The notes under the pieces: generated by a model
Databases searched by the model: none
Told to the model about the DNA's origin: nothing
Seen by the model: only the letters and a program-made list of their open reading frames with translations
Source of the DNA: an uncultured Marinobacterium sp.
Lineage (GTDB): Bacteria; Pseudomonadota; Gammaproteobacteria; Pseudomonadales; Balneatricaceae
Length of the DNA: 64,000 nucleotides
Assembly: GCA_947501565.1 (NCBI GenBank)
Contig: CANMWJ010000010.1
Span: forward strand, 1 to 64,000
Direction: 5' to 3'
Position numbers and translations under genes: made by a program
Shown: positions 1 to 11,994 of the stretch, one piece after another
How the letters are laid out: each line of letters starts with the position of its first letter
Numbering within the stretch: the stretch's first letter is position 1

Positions 1-177
1 CTTGCGGAGAGGGTGAATGGGATATTGAAAGGAGAGTATCTGCTACGCAAGCCCGAGGACTTAGAACAGGCAGCGATCATGGTTGATGAGTCGGTTCATC
101 TCTACAATACACGGCGGCCGCATATGGCCTTAAAATATAAAACGCCCGATGAAGTGCATCGGGCGTTTTTAACCTGA
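1..177 (+). CDS. IS3-family transposase, C-terminal fragment (cut by window edge)
   Basis: An open frame enters from the left edge and encodes 58 residues ending in TGA. It carries the C-terminal signature of DDE transposases of the IS3 family: ERVNGILKGEYL near the start, which includes the last catalytic glutamate region, then YNTRRPHMAL and a YKTPDEVH tail. The rest of the element lies outside the window, so whether the transposase is intact cannot be judged. The gene is followed at once by the right terminal repeat of the element. Confidence 0.85.
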   Translation, partial: LAERVNGILKGEYLLRKPEDLEQAAIMVDESVHLYNTRRPHMALKYKTPDEVHRAFLT

Positions 178-207
178 AATAGTGTCAACCTATATCAGGA
201 CAAGACA
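1..207 (+). mobile_element. Right end of an IS3-type insertion sequence
   Basis: The transposase tail is followed within a few bases by a sequence from about 181 to 207 that ends in GACAAGACA. Read on the other strand it begins TGTCTTGTCCTGATATAGG, a plausible IS3-type terminal inverted repeat with a TG...CA tip. The left end and any target duplication are outside the window. The chromosomal sequence to its right is a beheaded grxB gene, which fits an insertion or an IS-mediated deletion. Confidence 0.7.
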
Positions 208-526
208 CTCAAGGGCGGAGCGTTTAGGTATGTCGTTGCAGCAAGCGTTGGCGGAAACGCATCGGTTGGTCGCAGAAACATCACCTCTACTGAGCGTCGC
301 CGAACAACTGCTCAATGTCGATGCGTGTCTGCAGAACGAGCGCAAGGTAGCAATCGACGATCTCTATGCGTTTGCGATATTGCGTAATCTGGCCATGGTG
401 AAGGAGTTGCATATGCCGGCGTGTTTAAGCGTGTACATCCAACGCTTTAGCGACATCACCGGGATTCCGCTCTACCCGCAGATTGGCTGTGCTGACTTTG
501 ATCTGGAGTGTAATCGCCATGAGTAA
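208..526 (+). pseudogene. grxB: Glutaredoxin 2 (GrxB), C-terminal domain only, 5' end lost at IS junction
   Basis: About 98 codons remain. The protein resembles the helical C-terminal domain of glutaredoxin 2: a DDLYAFAILRNLAMVKEL block corresponds to the 'D-x-x-FP-x-LRNLT-x-V' block of GrxB, followed by TGIPLY near the C-terminus. GrxB is about 215 residues, with an N-terminal thioredoxin-fold domain holding the CPYC active site. That half is missing because the IS right end abuts the remnant. The frame stays open from a GTG inside the IS end, and an ATG occurs at 229, but no redox cysteines are left, so activity is not expected. The stop overlaps the start of the next gene by 8 bp. E. coli grxB also neighbours an MFS exporter (mdtH). 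Family assignment is from memory of the GrxB sequence. Confidence 0.65.
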
Positions 527-1721
527 TCATCGCACTCTGCCGCTGATCCTGATCTTCTCACTGGTACCCCTGGGGCCTTTGGCGATCGATATCTACCTGC
601 CGTCGATTCCGCAGATGGTTGAGGTCTTTGCAGCGAGTAACAGCGACCTGCAACTAACAATCTCCGTTTATGTGTTTGCTCTGGGCATCTGTCAGTTGAT
701 CGCCGGGCCGGTATCTGATCGGTTCGGGCGGAAGGCATCGGCTCTTCTGGGATTAGGCTTTTATGTGGTCGGCAGTCTTCTGGTGGCACTTTCACCATCT
801 CTAGGCTTTCTCTATCTGGCCCGTGTGCTGCAGGGGATTGGTGCGTCCTTCACCATGGTCACTGCACTGGCCTGGGTGCGGGATAACTATGAAGGGGAGG
901 CGGCAGGACGGTGGTTGAGTTACATGGGTGGGATCACCGGCGTGATTCCTACCGTGGCTCCGATGCTGGGCGGTGTACTGGCGCTGGCCTGGGGGTGGCA
1001 GGCCGGATTTATCGCTATGAGCGGTTTGGGCCTGGTGTTGCTGTTGTTGACGCCGGTGGCGCTGAAAGACGGTGGTTCGGGGAGTCGGTCCACTGCTGAG
1101 GATGATGGGAAACTGAGGTGTGACCTACGGGCGATCACCGTAAATCAGCAGTTTCGAATCTACAGTCTCGCCAACATGTTCAGCTTTGGCGGTTTGCTTA
1201 CCTACATCGCGACAGCCCCCATGGTTGCGATGCAGGAGGCTGAATTGAGCGAAATCGGATTTGCGACGCTGTTCGGTATTATCGGTGCCTGTCAGGTGAT
1301 GACCAGCTTTATAGCACCTAAGGTGGTGTCTCATATCGGCCAGCGGCAAACAGTACGCCTTGGATTGTCTTTTGCGGTAGCAGGAGGTATCGGACTATTG
1401 CTGATACCTGATGGCGCCGTCTTCGCTTATTTTGCGCTGGCTGCACTGGGATGTGGTGGTTTTAGTTTGATGGTTGGCACTGCGACCGCACTGAACCTCC
1501 AGCCCTTCAAGCATTGTGCCGGACTGGCGGCATCCATCGAAGGTTTTCTGCGCATGGTGGGTGGCGCGGTGATCGCGGCTGCACTGGGATTCGCTGGATT
1601 GAGTGGTGCTATGACCCTTGCTATCGCGCTGCTGCTAACGCTGATCCCCTTGCTGTTGGTATGGCGGGATATTCGCGATCGACAGCGTGTTGCGATCAGC
1701 ATGGTCACTGGGGAGCGATAA
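519..1721 (+). CDS. MFS drug-resistance transporter, Bcr/CflA family
   Basis: This is a 400-residue, roughly 12-helix inner-membrane protein of the DHA1 Bcr/CflA group, proton-driven exporters of drugs or small metabolites. The family opening LGPLAIDIYLPSIPQM lies at residues 18-33, and MFS motif A, GPVSDRFGRK, is at 63-72 in the loop between helices 2 and 3. The ATG at 519 is preferred over an upstream in-frame start at 483: a GGAG sits about 11 bases before it and the resulting N-terminus matches the family. It overlaps the tail of the truncated grxB by 8 bp, so the two were probably co-transcribed before the IS arrived; expression now may depend on the IS or an internal promoter. Substrate unknown. 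Confidence 0.9.
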   Translation: MSNHRTLPLILIFSLVPLGPLAIDIYLPSIPQMVEVFAASNSDLQLTISVYVFALGICQLIAGPVSDRFGRKASALLGLGFYVVGSLLVALSPSLGFLYLARVLQGIGASFTMVTALAWVRDNYEGEAAGRWLSYMGGITGVIPTVAPMLGGVLALAWGWQAGFIAMSGLGLVLLLLTPVALKDGGSGSRSTAEDDGKLRCDLRAITVNQQFRIYSLANMFSFGGLLTYIATAPMVAMQEAELSEIGFATLFGIIGACQVMTSFIAPKVVSHIGQRQTVRLGLSFAVAGGIGLLLIPDGAVFAYFALAALGCGGFSLMVGTATALNLQPFKHCAGLAASIEGFLRMVGGAVIAAALGFAGLSGAMTLAIALLLTLIPLLLVWRDIRDRQRVAISMVTGER

Positions 1722-1748
1722 GGCCCATCCAGCCTGGACCAGATCTTC

Positions 1749-4173
<2,425 letters not shown>

Positions 4174-4298
4174 TAACTAGTGCGATTTTGAGCAGCTGTT
4201 TCTTATTTGCATCGGAATCGGGCGACAGGTTGTCTGCAGGCTGTTTTGCGATCGCATATTTGGCTGCGCGTGCGCGGATAATCAGGGTGCAGGCCTTT

Positions 4299-5189
4299 TC
4301 ACGCTTTGCTTGTGGACACGGCTCGGTGATTGTTGAGCACGGTGTAACTGCCGCTGACAACAATTAACAGCCCGCCCAGTAACATCATGCCATCCGGCGT
4401 TTCACTGAATACGAAGATGCCCAGAAGGAGCGCGAAGATTAAACGGGTATAGCGAAAAGGTGTGACCACAGAAACATCGCCGGTACGCATGGCGATAGTC
4501 AGCGCGTTGTAGGCGATGACGCCAAACAGGACGGAACCGGCAATTTGTAGTGATGCATCGGGATCAACGTGTAATGCTTCTCCGGAATAGATCAGCAGCG
4601 CTAAGCCGGTGGGGATCAGGACAAAGAAACCGTAAACACCCAGCTGCATATTGGATAGGACCGGCGGAGCCGCACGGGTCGCCAGATCACGCCCGGCAAA
4701 CCCCAGCATGCCGATCACTGCAAAGATCGATGCCGGGGTAAAACCTTCCAGCCCCGGGCGGATAATCATCAACACACCGACAAACCCCACCATAATCGCC
4801 AGCCAGCGTTTTAAGCCAACGTTTTCTCCAAACAACAGCGCGGCGCCCAGCACCACAACCAGCGGTGTGGCTTGCAGAATTGCCGAGGCGCTGGAGAGAG
4901 GCGTCAGGGTAATCGCGAGGGTAAAGAAAAGACGGCCGGTGACTTCGGACAACGCACGCAGCAGAATCGGTTTCGACAACAGCGCCGGATGGAAGATCTG
5001 CTCACCCCGTTGTTTGGTGAGCAGCGCAAAGAGCAGGGTACCGCCGAGGCCAAATAACGCCAGCACCAGACCTGTCGGCATAAGTACCGACGCAGCTTTG
5101 ATGAACATATCCTCGATAGCAAATGCGGCCATGGCGAGGATCATAAACAGGCTGCCCCGGGTGTTGTCCTGCATCTCTCTTACATCCAT
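4299..5189 (-). CDS. DMT-superfamily permease with two EamA domains
   Basis: A 296-residue inner-membrane protein with about ten hydrophobic helices arranged as two EamA repeats. Family-like stretches include TPLSSASAILQATPLVVVLG in the first repeat and TPFRYTRLIFALLLG in the second. Such proteins export or import small metabolites; the substrate cannot be read from the sequence. The N-terminus begins MDVREMQDNTRGSLFMILAMAAFA, and a second methionine at residue 6 is an alternative start. It lies just downstream of the cysI/DUF934 pair on the same strand (19-bp gap) and may be the last gene of that operon. Confidence 0.85.
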   Translation of the reverse strand: MDVREMQDNTRGSLFMILAMAAFAIEDMFIKAASVLMPTGLVLALFGLGGTLLFALLTKQRGEQIFHPALLSKPILLRALSEVTGRLFFTLAITLTPLSSASAILQATPLVVVLGAALLFGENVGLKRWLAIMVGFVGVLMIIRPGLEGFTPASIFAVIGMLGFAGRDLATRAAPPVLSNMQLGVYGFFVLIPTGLALLIYSGEALHVDPDASLQIAGSVLFGVIAYNALTIAMRTGDVSVVTPFRYTRLIFALLLGIFVFSETPDGMMLLGGLLIVVSGSYTVLNNHRAVSTSKA

Positions 5190-5207
5190 CCCTATCTGAG
5201 GCTTAGA

Positions 5208-5708
5208 TTAGATCCGTCGTCGAAACGGCGTTCTGGGCGTATCAACATCGCCCTGATAACTGTGCTGTAAGCTGCTAATCATGCTTAGCGCGGGTTCCAG
5301 ATCTTCCCGGCGCGGCAGTTTAACGGAGTTAAAACCGCAGCGCAGCAGGTACGGCACCTGATCCGGTAGGATCGCCCCAAAGGCGCGCAGCTCACCGGTG
5401 AATCGGTGATCCTCCCGCAGCAGGGACGCGATCGAAAAGCCGGAGCCGTCAGTAAAACTGGCGAACTCGATAGCGATCAGCGGCACCTGTTGCACAAGCA
5501 TTTCCAGGGTGTGTAGATCCGTCTCCGCATCGATACGAACCCCAGGCGTGGAGATGAAACCACTGAACTCAGGTGCGAACTGCAACCAGGTTTCTATCGG
5601 CAGGATGTAGTAAACCTCAGAATCTGGTGTGAGATCAGCGCCAGAGTCCGGATCAACCTGCGTCCAGCGATCCGCCTGGATCTGTCCGTCTTTAATGATC
5701 TGTTGCAT
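5208..5708 (-). CDS. DUF934 protein partnered with sulfite reductase
   Basis: A 166-residue soluble protein of the DUF934 family (annotated elsewhere as an oxidoreductase or sulfite-reductase-associated protein). Recognisable parts are FTDGSGFSIASLLR and the C-terminal LLRCGFNSVKLP. Members are almost always beside a siroheme-type nitrite/sulfite reductase, as here: its start overlaps the end of cysI by 17 bp, which implies translational coupling. The biochemical role is not established; an auxiliary function in assimilatory sulfite reduction is inferred from context only. Confidence 0.85.
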   Translation of the reverse strand: MQQIIKDGQIQADRWTQVDPDSGADLTPDSEVYYILPIETWLQFAPEFSGFISTPGVRIDAETDLHTLEMLVQQVPLIAIEFASFTDGSGFSIASLLREDHRFTGELRAFGAILPDQVPYLLRCGFNSVKLPRREDLEPALSMISSLQHSYQGDVDTPRTPFRRRI

Positions 5709-7350
5709 ATACGCGTTCCTTAAACGGTGCCTTGCCGAGGCGTTCGTAGGTGGAGGTAAAAGGTTCGGATGGAGTGGTGCGCTGTTCTACATAGACCTGA
5801 ACAATCCGGTCGACTGCGTCGGCCACTTTCTCCATGGGTAGGGAAGGCCCCAGCACCTTACCGATTGCAGAGCGCTGTCCGGTCTGGCCGCCGAGGGTAA
5901 TCTGGTAAAACTCTTCGCCGTTTTTATCGACGCCGAGAATACCGATATTGGCGATATGGTGGTGGGCGCAGGCGTTGATGCAGCCGGATATGCGCAGGGA
6001 GAGGTCGCCGAGATCGTACAGCTTGTCCAGATCTGCAAAGCGCTGCTGAATTGCGCTGTTTACCGGCAGGGAACGGGCGTTGGCGAGATTACAGAAGTCG
6101 CCACCCGGGCACACCACGGTATCGGTCAGGGTGCCGACCGTTGGGGTCGCAAGCTGCAGGCGGTCGAGTTCCTGCCACAAGGTGAACAGATCCGCCTGAT
6201 GTACATCGGTCAGTACGATATTCTGTTGTTGCGTGCTGCGTACTTCACCAAAGGAGAAACGCTCTGCCAGATCGGCGATCCGTTCCAGTTGTTCGGTGGT
6301 GATATCGCCGGGGGGCTGCCCCTGATGCTTCAGAGACAGGGTAACGATACGGTAACCGTGCACCTTATGGTTTCGAACATTTCGCGCCAGCCAACGACGG
6401 TAGGCTTCAGGCAGGGGCAGCGTCTGGTCGTCCGGCTGATCGTCGGGGATTGTTTTGTAACCGGGTGCGGTAAAGAACGCTTGGGCGTAACCGATCTCCT
6501 CCTCACTCAGCTGAAGTTCGGTGGTCAGATTCCGCGTAAACTCCTGTTCCACCTGTTGGGTAAATGCGTCGGCGCCCAGGCTATTCACCAGAATCTTGAT
6601 GCGGGCTTTGTATTTGTTGTCGCGGCGGCCGTAGCGGTTGTACACGCGTAGAATCGCTTTCAGATATCCCAGCAGCTGGCTTTGCGGCAGGAACTCCCGA
6701 ATCAGACTGGCCAGCATCGGTGTACGACCCAGACCACCCCCAGCCCACACCTTGAAGCCAAACTCGCCTTCTACCGAACGCACCAGCTGCAAACCTATAT
6801 CGTGCAGCCGAATTGAGGCGCGATCTTCCTCCGCGCCAATAACAGCGATCTTGAATTTGCGTGGCAGAAACGCGAATTCCGGATGCATGGCGGACCACTG
6901 GCGGATAATTTCGCAGTAGGGGCGGGGATCGGCGACTTCATCGTCGATCACACCCGCGAGTGGGTCAGCTGTGGTGTTGCGAATGCAGTTTCCGCTGGTC
7001 TGGATGGCGTGCATCTCTACGCTGGCAAGTTGATCGAGGATGTCGGGTACATCGGTCAGGTTCACCCAGTTGAACTGCACGTTCTGACGGGTGGTGATGT
7101 GACAGTAGTTGCGGTCGTAGTCGCGACAGATCTTCGCCAGCATGCGCAGCTGGGTGGACGACAGCATGCCGTACGGGATTGCCACCCGTAACATCGGCGC
7201 GTGCTTCTGCACGTACAAACCGTTCTGCAAGCGCAGGGGTAAAAATGCGTCCTCGCTGATATCACCATTCAGATAACGTTCCATCTGGTTTCTGAATTGC
7301 AGGACCCGGTTGCGAACAACCTGATGGTCCAGTTCATCGTACTGATACAT
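5692..7350 (-). CDS. cysI: Siroheme nitrite/sulfite reductase (CysI-type)
   Basis: A 552-residue cytosolic hemoprotein with duplicated ferredoxin-like and siroheme domains. The coupled 4Fe-4S/siroheme ligands are plain: C414-x5-C420 (CPGGDFC) and C457-x3-C461 (CINAC). It reduces sulfite to sulfide by six electrons in cysteine biosynthesis. The CysI assignment rests on the DUF934 partner; by sequence alone an assimilatory ferredoxin-type nitrite reductase cannot be fully excluded. No CysJ flavoprotein lies nearby, so electrons probably come from ferredoxin or another reductase. The operon order is cysI, DUF934, then possibly the DMT permease. Confidence 0.88.
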   Translation of the reverse strand: MYQYDELDHQVVRNRVLQFRNQMERYLNGDISEDAFLPLRLQNGLYVQKHAPMLRVAIPYGMLSSTQLRMLAKICRDYDRNYCHITTRQNVQFNWVNLTDVPDILDQLASVEMHAIQTSGNCIRNTTADPLAGVIDDEVADPRPYCEIIRQWSAMHPEFAFLPRKFKIAVIGAEEDRASIRLHDIGLQLVRSVEGEFGFKVWAGGGLGRTPMLASLIREFLPQSQLLGYLKAILRVYNRYGRRDNKYKARIKILVNSLGADAFTQQVEQEFTRNLTTELQLSEEEIGYAQAFFTAPGYKTIPDDQPDDQTLPLPEAYRRWLARNVRNHKVHGYRIVTLSLKHQGQPPGDITTEQLERIADLAERFSFGEVRSTQQQNIVLTDVHQADLFTLWQELDRLQLATPTVGTLTDTVVCPGGDFCNLANARSLPVNSAIQQRFADLDKLYDLGDLSLRISGCINACAHHHIANIGILGVDKNGEEFYQITLGGQTGQRSAIGKVLGPSLPMEKVADAVDRIVQVYVEQRTTPSEPFTSTYERLGKAPFKERVYATDH

Positions 7351-7535
7351 GCTGGGAAAGATCTCGCTTTGGATGGCTCTTATTGAGCCGATCAGACTAA
7401 GGCGGGAACAGGTATGGATACAGATACAAAAAAATTAAAATATCAGGGTACAGATGTTGAGGCATTGCGGACGTGGGCGTTACAGTGGTACTTAAACTTA
7501 GTGCTGATACACCGACCGATAAGGAGTAATGGCGG

Positions 7536-7976
7536 ATGGATGCCACCTATGACGAGAACAATGTGTTTGCGCAGATTCTCAGAGGCGATGCGCCCTGTAT
7601 CAAACTGTTCGAAGATGAAAAGACGCTGGCGTTTATGGATATCATGCCGCAGACCGAAGGGCATGTGCTGGTGATACCGAAATTCCCGGCGATTACCCTG
7701 TATGATCTACCGGATGACTACGCCAGCGCCAGCCTGAAAACAGTAAAGCGGATGGGACGTGCGGTAGAAAAAGCGATGGGGATTAGCGGCTCCACCTTGT
7801 TTCAACACAACGGGCGGGTAGCCGGGCAGAGTGTGCCCCACTTTCACTTCCATATATTCCCCGGACCGCTGAAAGGATTATTTGAACACGCACAACTGCG
7901 TGAAGATCCCGCTGTGCTGGCAGCGACCGCGCGTAAAATTATCGCTGCGCTTGAAGCCATGGATACCGAATCCTGA
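7536..7976 (+). CDS. HIT-family nucleotide hydrolase
   Basis: A 146-residue histidine-triad protein. The triad HFHFH is at residues 102-106, in the context GQSVPHFHFHIFPGP, and upstream EGHVLVIPK is the family's strand with the central sheet. HIT proteins hydrolyse nucleoside phosphoramidates and related aminoacyl-adenylates. The start at ATG 7536 has a strong AAGGAG nine bases upstream; a nearer ATG at 529 of the same line is out of frame. It stands alone, divergent from cysI. Confidence 0.92.
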   Translation: MDATYDENNVFAQILRGDAPCIKLFEDEKTLAFMDIMPQTEGHVLVIPKFPAITLYDLPDDYASASLKTVKRMGRAVEKAMGISGSTLFQHNGRVAGQSVPHFHFHIFPGPLKGLFEHAQLREDPAVLAATARKIIAALEAMDTES

Positions 7977-8082
7977 AGTCCTGCACCGTTGAATAGGCTG
8001 CAATATTTTACAATTCAGCCGCGCGCCACTGGTTCATAGTAACGCCCATACCGGGTGATCCCCGGTTGAAGGAGGAATAGCT

Positions 8083-9150
8083 TTGAACACCCATACACCA
8101 TCTGCAAACACGCCAACCGAGATCGGATTCACCAGCGACAACATCGCCGGTGCCGCACCGGAGGTGCTGGAGGCGCTCGTTAAATGCAACCAAGGCAGCG
8201 CATCACCTTATGGCAACGACCCCTATACCCGGAATGTCGAGAAGAAACTGGCTGAGATCTTCGAAACGGAGCTGAGCGTATTTCTTGTATCGACAGGGTC
8301 AGCTGCCAACGCACTCTGTCTGAGCGTGATGTCCCCTCCGTGGGGATCGGTACTCTGCCATCCCGAAAGTCATATTAATAACGATGAGTGCGGTGCGCCG
8401 GAATTCTTCACTAACGGTGCCAAACTTGTGCAAGTTGGCGGGGAACATGCCAGGATCGATCCAGATCTACTGAAAACAAAAATCTCCTGCAAGGTCGGGG
8501 ATGTGCACTCGGTACAGCCGTCGGTGGTGAGTATTACCCAGGCGACGGAGACCGGCAGTATCTATTCGGTGGCTGAGATCGAAGCGATCGGTGAGATCTG
8601 CCGGGAAGCAGGCGTAGGTTTACATATGGATGGTGCCCGTTTTGCCAACGCACTGGTGGCTTTGGATTGCACGCCTGCCGAGATGACATGGAAAGCGGGC
8701 GTCAGTGCGCTCTCGTTTGGTGCCACTAAAAACGGTGTAATGGCAGCCGAAGCGATCATCCTGTTCGATCAGAAGCTGGCGACGGAGATGGGTTATCGAC
8801 GCAAACGCGGCGGGCATCTTTGCTCCAAAATGCGTTTTCTCTCGGCGCAGATCAATGCGTACCTGACCGATGACCTCTGGCTCAGAAACGCACGTCATGC
8901 CAATGAGATGGCGGCTCGATTGGATGCAGGATTGCGAGAGATTGCGGGCGTGGAGATGATGGGGATAACTGCGTCCAACATCATCTTCTGCCGGTTGCCG
9001 CAACCGGTAATCGAGGGGCTGCACAAGCAGGGTTACCGTTTTTATCACGATCGCTGGGGGCCGGGTGTAGTGAGACTGGTCACCATGTTCTCGACTCAAC
9101 CCGAGGAGGTCGACCAGTTTATTGAAGCGACAAGGGCACTGATGAACTAA
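8083..9150 (+). CDS. ltaE: Low-specificity L-threonine aldolase (TTG start)
   Basis: A 355-residue PLP enzyme of the threonine aldolase/beta-eliminating lyase family that cleaves L-threonine and L-allo-threonine to glycine and acetaldehyde. The PLP lysine is K216 in SFGATKNGV, and HMDGAR (181-186) supplies the aspartate that pairs with the pyridine nitrogen. TTG at 8083 is chosen because a perfect AAGGAGGA lies seven bases upstream and no in-frame ATG exists before residue 83; the N-terminal Asn-rich tail precedes the usual GFTSDN beginning. A weak hairpin follows the stop. Confidence 0.92.
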   Translation: MNTHTPSANTPTEIGFTSDNIAGAAPEVLEALVKCNQGSASPYGNDPYTRNVEKKLAEIFETELSVFLVSTGSAANALCLSVMSPPWGSVLCHPESHINNDECGAPEFFTNGAKLVQVGGEHARIDPDLLKTKISCKVGDVHSVQPSVVSITQATETGSIYSVAEIEAIGEICREAGVGLHMDGARFANALVALDCTPAEMTWKAGVSALSFGATKNGVMAAEAIILFDQKLATEMGYRRKRGGHLCSKMRFLSAQINAYLTDDLWLRNARHANEMAARLDAGLREIAGVEMMGITASNIIFCRLPQPVIEGLHKQGYRFYHDRWGPGVVRLVTMFSTQPEEVDQFIEATRALMN

Positions 9151-9170
9151 AAGTCTTCTGAAGGTTGATC

Positions 9171-9190
9171 CGCCCGTTTTCAGGCGGGCG
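9171..9190 (+). terminator. Weak hairpin after threonine aldolase
   Basis: CGCCCG pairs with CGGGCG around an eight-base loop, just after the ltaE stop. There is no clean T-run behind it, so it may be a weak terminator or only an mRNA 3' stem. Confidence 0.35.
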
Positions 9191-9252
9191 CTATGTTATA
9201 AAATGGGTATTCAATAAGTGGCTGATTCAGCAAGCACCGTTAAGAGGGCCTC

Positions 9253-10062
9253 ATGACCGATCAAGTTGAGTATCATCGCAGCACCGATACGCCGGATCTG
9301 GTTCTGAGTGAAGGCCTCTACTCGGAGCACAGATTCGAACCCCACTACCATATCGATTACCACATCGGGCTGGTGGTGGAAGGTGTGCAGAAGCAACGTT
9401 TTCAGGGGAGTTCGGTACTGCTGGGGCCGGGGCGGATCTCCATTATGCCGCCGGGCGAGATCCACGACGGCGTGCGTCATCAGGACAACGCCTACCGTCT
9501 GAAAACTTTCCGTATCGCGCCAGAACTGATCGGTGGTTACTTATCCGAGATTTACGATACTGACCGCGAGCTGCATTTCGGTGGGGCGATGGTGGAGAAT
9601 CCGCAGCTGGCAAACAGATTGATGGGATTGTTCAGCCAGATTCAGCAGGGCGAGTCGGTCTCGACGCTCTCCGTGGAGCAATCCTGGTTCCATCTGCTTG
9701 CACCGCTGCTGTCGGAGCTGGGCTTAAACGCACCGGTTGAGAGCCGGGGCGGATTGTCCGAAAAACACTGGTCCTGGGTGCGGGACTATTGCCATGCCCA
9801 TCTGGCGGAGAAGATCGTGCTGGAGCAGCTGGCGGCGCTTTGTGGCCTGAGTCGCTATCAGTTTCTGCGCCGCTTTGAGAAAACCACCGGCGTCACGCCG
9901 CACGCCTGGTTAACCCGTCTGCGGCTGGAACACGCCTGTCGTCTGATGCGCCACAGCAACAGCAGTATCGCGGAGGTCGCCAGCGACGTCGGCTTTTACG
10001 ATCAGAGCCACTTCAACCGTGCCTTCCGACAGGCGTATGGCGTGCCACCGTCGCGGTATTAA
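9253..10062 (+). CDS. AraC-family transcriptional regulator with cupin sensor
   Basis: A 269-residue regulator. The N-terminal half is an arabinose-binding-type cupin: HFEPHYHIDYHIG-like histidines (HRFEPHYHIDYHIG) near residue 35, then PGRISIMPPGEIHDG. The C-terminal hundred residues hold two helix-turn-helix motifs, with the family signature IAEVASDVGFYDQSHFNRAF close to the end. It lies between ltaE and a convergent SulP gene, so its target is unclear; regulators of this shape often control a neighbouring amino-acid exporter or the adjacent gene. Confidence 0.9.
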   Translation: MTDQVEYHRSTDTPDLVLSEGLYSEHRFEPHYHIDYHIGLVVEGVQKQRFQGSSVLLGPGRISIMPPGEIHDGVRHQDNAYRLKTFRIAPELIGGYLSEIYDTDRELHFGGAMVENPQLANRLMGLFSQIQQGESVSTLSVEQSWFHLLAPLLSELGLNAPVESRGGLSEKHWSWVRDYCHAHLAEKIVLEQLAALCGLSRYQFLRRFEKTTGVTPHAWLTRLRLEHACRLMRHSNSSIAEVASDVGFYDQSHFNRAFRQAYGVPPSRY

Positions 10063-10087
10063 CACCGGTTATTCAACTGCAGCTGTC

Positions 10088-11875
10088 CTACCCTGGACAC
10101 TGATTAAAGATCCGCTTATCACAGGTCAGACAGGGGCTGTTCAATTGTTGGAGCTGATCAACCGTATCCTCTAACGCCGCATCGATGGTGGGGTAGAGAC
10201 GGCTTGACCCGATCTTCTCCACGAATCCGTAGGATTCCAGCTCATCGATCACGGTGTTCTTCAATCCGCAGATGCTGAGGCGACAGCCTTTCTCCTCCAG
10301 CTTGTGGCGCATCTGCTGCAGCATCTCCGCGCCGGACAGGTCGATAAAGTTTACACCGACGCCGAAGATCACCAGATGCCGGGTGCTTGCGCGGGTTTTA
10401 CAGAGTTCGGTGATCTTGCGTTCAATATGGTCAACCGCGCCGAAGAAAATCGAGCCGTCGATCCGCAGGATCTTGATACCCGGACACTCAGATAACTCAA
10501 AACGCTGCACGCTACGCAGCTCTGTACCCTGATCGATCGATTTAGGCGCAACTTCCATGATGCGCGGTTGCGAGGTGCGTTTCAGGTAGAGCACTAGCGA
10601 CAGGATCACCCCCAGATAGATGGAGAACTCCAGCTCGACGGTCAGGGTGGCGACGAAGGTCACGGTCAACACCGCCGCTTCCTGTTTGCTGCTCTTCAGA
10701 ATCTCCTGAATATGGTGGGTATCGATTAGGTTCCAGGCGATCAGCAGAATGGCGCCAGCCATCGCCGGTAGCGGCAACAGGGCGGTGATATCGGGCGCAA
10801 ACAGCAGGATCAGCACCAGAATAAGCGCCGCAAAGATCGCCGCCAGTGGGGTTTGCGCGCCGGAATCGTAGTTGACGCCAGAGCGGGTAAAGGAACCGGA
10901 GCCCGCGTAGCAGGAGAAGAAACTGCCAACGATATTGGATAGGCCCTGTCCCACAAACTCCTGATTGCCATCGATCCGCTGGCCCGAGCGGATGCCGATC
11001 GCTTTAGCAATGGAGACCGCTTCAACCAAGCCTAGAATGGCGACCGCGACGGCGCCGGGTAGCAACGCGCTCAGGGTTCCGGCTGAGAGATCTGGCAGGG
11101 AGAAATCGGGTAATCCCGCAGGCAAAGCGCCAACGAGCGGCACCTGATGTTGCGCGCCGTTCAGCAGCCAGCAGGTCAAGCTACCGACAATCATACCGAT
11201 CAGCATGGCAGGCAGGCGGCTGTTGATCTTTTTGATCAGCAGCGTCGCGGCGATGGTCGCGAGGGCGATGGTGATGGAGTAGGGATTGACCAGATTCAGT
11301 TGGCTCAGCAGCGCCTGCCAGGAGGCAACAAAGGAGCTGCCCGCAGGCACACTGAGGCCCAGTGCGTATTTAAGCTGGCTGGTGGCGATCAGGATGGCGG
11401 CACCGGCGGTGAATCCGATCACCACGGTGTGGGAGATAAAGTTAACCAGCGTGCCGAGGCGCGCAAAGCCCAGAGCAAATTGTACCAGTCCCGCCATCAG
11501 GGTCAGGGTGAGTACTGCCGGGATAAACTCCACGCTGCCCGGTGTGGCCACATTGCTGACCACACTTAGCACCACGATGGAGATCGCAGCGGTAGGGCCG
11601 GAGATCAGGTGCAACGAGGAACCAAACAAACCCGCCACCACCGGTGTGATGATGGCAGTATAGAGGCCGTACTCCGGTGGTAGTCCGGCGATTAGCGCGT
11701 AAGCCACACCCTGCGGTAGCACGACGATGGCACCGGTCAGCCCGGCCATCAGGTCAGCAATAATCGTGGGGCGGTTGAGGGAACGGCTCCAGACCAGAAA
11801 GGGCAGCCAGCTGCAGATGAGTGTGGCGAGCGTGCGTGTTTGAGCCTTACTGTTTGGGTGTGTCTTGTGCTGCAA
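10088..11875 (-). CDS. SulP-family anion permease with STAS domain
   Basis: A 595-residue inner-membrane transporter. The transmembrane core includes the SulP signature LPQGVAYALIAGLPPEYGLY after the first helices, and a cytoplasmic STAS domain follows from about residue 455 (DGSIFFGAVDHIERKI, then the FIDLSGAEML loop). SulP proteins move sulfate, bicarbonate or dicarboxylates; substrate cannot be fixed here, though the neighbouring sulfatase makes sulfate plausible. The C-terminus ends CLTCDKRIFNQCPG, a cysteine-rich tail that is uncommon. It is convergent with the AraC gene. Confidence 0.92.
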   Translation of the reverse strand: MQHKTHPNSKAQTRTLATLICSWLPFLVWSRSLNRPTIIADLMAGLTGAIVVLPQGVAYALIAGLPPEYGLYTAIITPVVAGLFGSSLHLISGPTAAISIVVLSVVSNVATPGSVEFIPAVLTLTLMAGLVQFALGFARLGTLVNFISHTVVIGFTAGAAILIATSQLKYALGLSVPAGSSFVASWQALLSQLNLVNPYSITIALATIAATLLIKKINSRLPAMLIGMIVGSLTCWLLNGAQHQVPLVGALPAGLPDFSLPDLSAGTLSALLPGAVAVAILGLVEAVSIAKAIGIRSGQRIDGNQEFVGQGLSNIVGSFFSCYAGSGSFTRSGVNYDSGAQTPLAAIFAALILVLILLFAPDITALLPLPAMAGAILLIAWNLIDTHHIQEILKSSKQEAAVLTVTFVATLTVELEFSIYLGVILSLVLYLKRTSQPRIMEVAPKSIDQGTELRSVQRFELSECPGIKILRIDGSIFFGAVDHIERKITELCKTRASTRHLVIFGVGVNFIDLSGAEMLQQMRHKLEEKGCRLSICGLKNTVIDELESYGFVEKIGSSRLYPTIDAALEDTVDQLQQLNSPCLTCDKRIFNQCPG

Positions 11876-11994
11876 GGTGAAGTCCTGAATCGACTGGCAG
11901 ATACGTGGGAGGGTGTACGTTAGCGGTGCAGTGCAATTGCCCCTCCGATATTCCCGCGTTTGGGAATCCCCTTCATCGGTGGGGCAATTATAAA

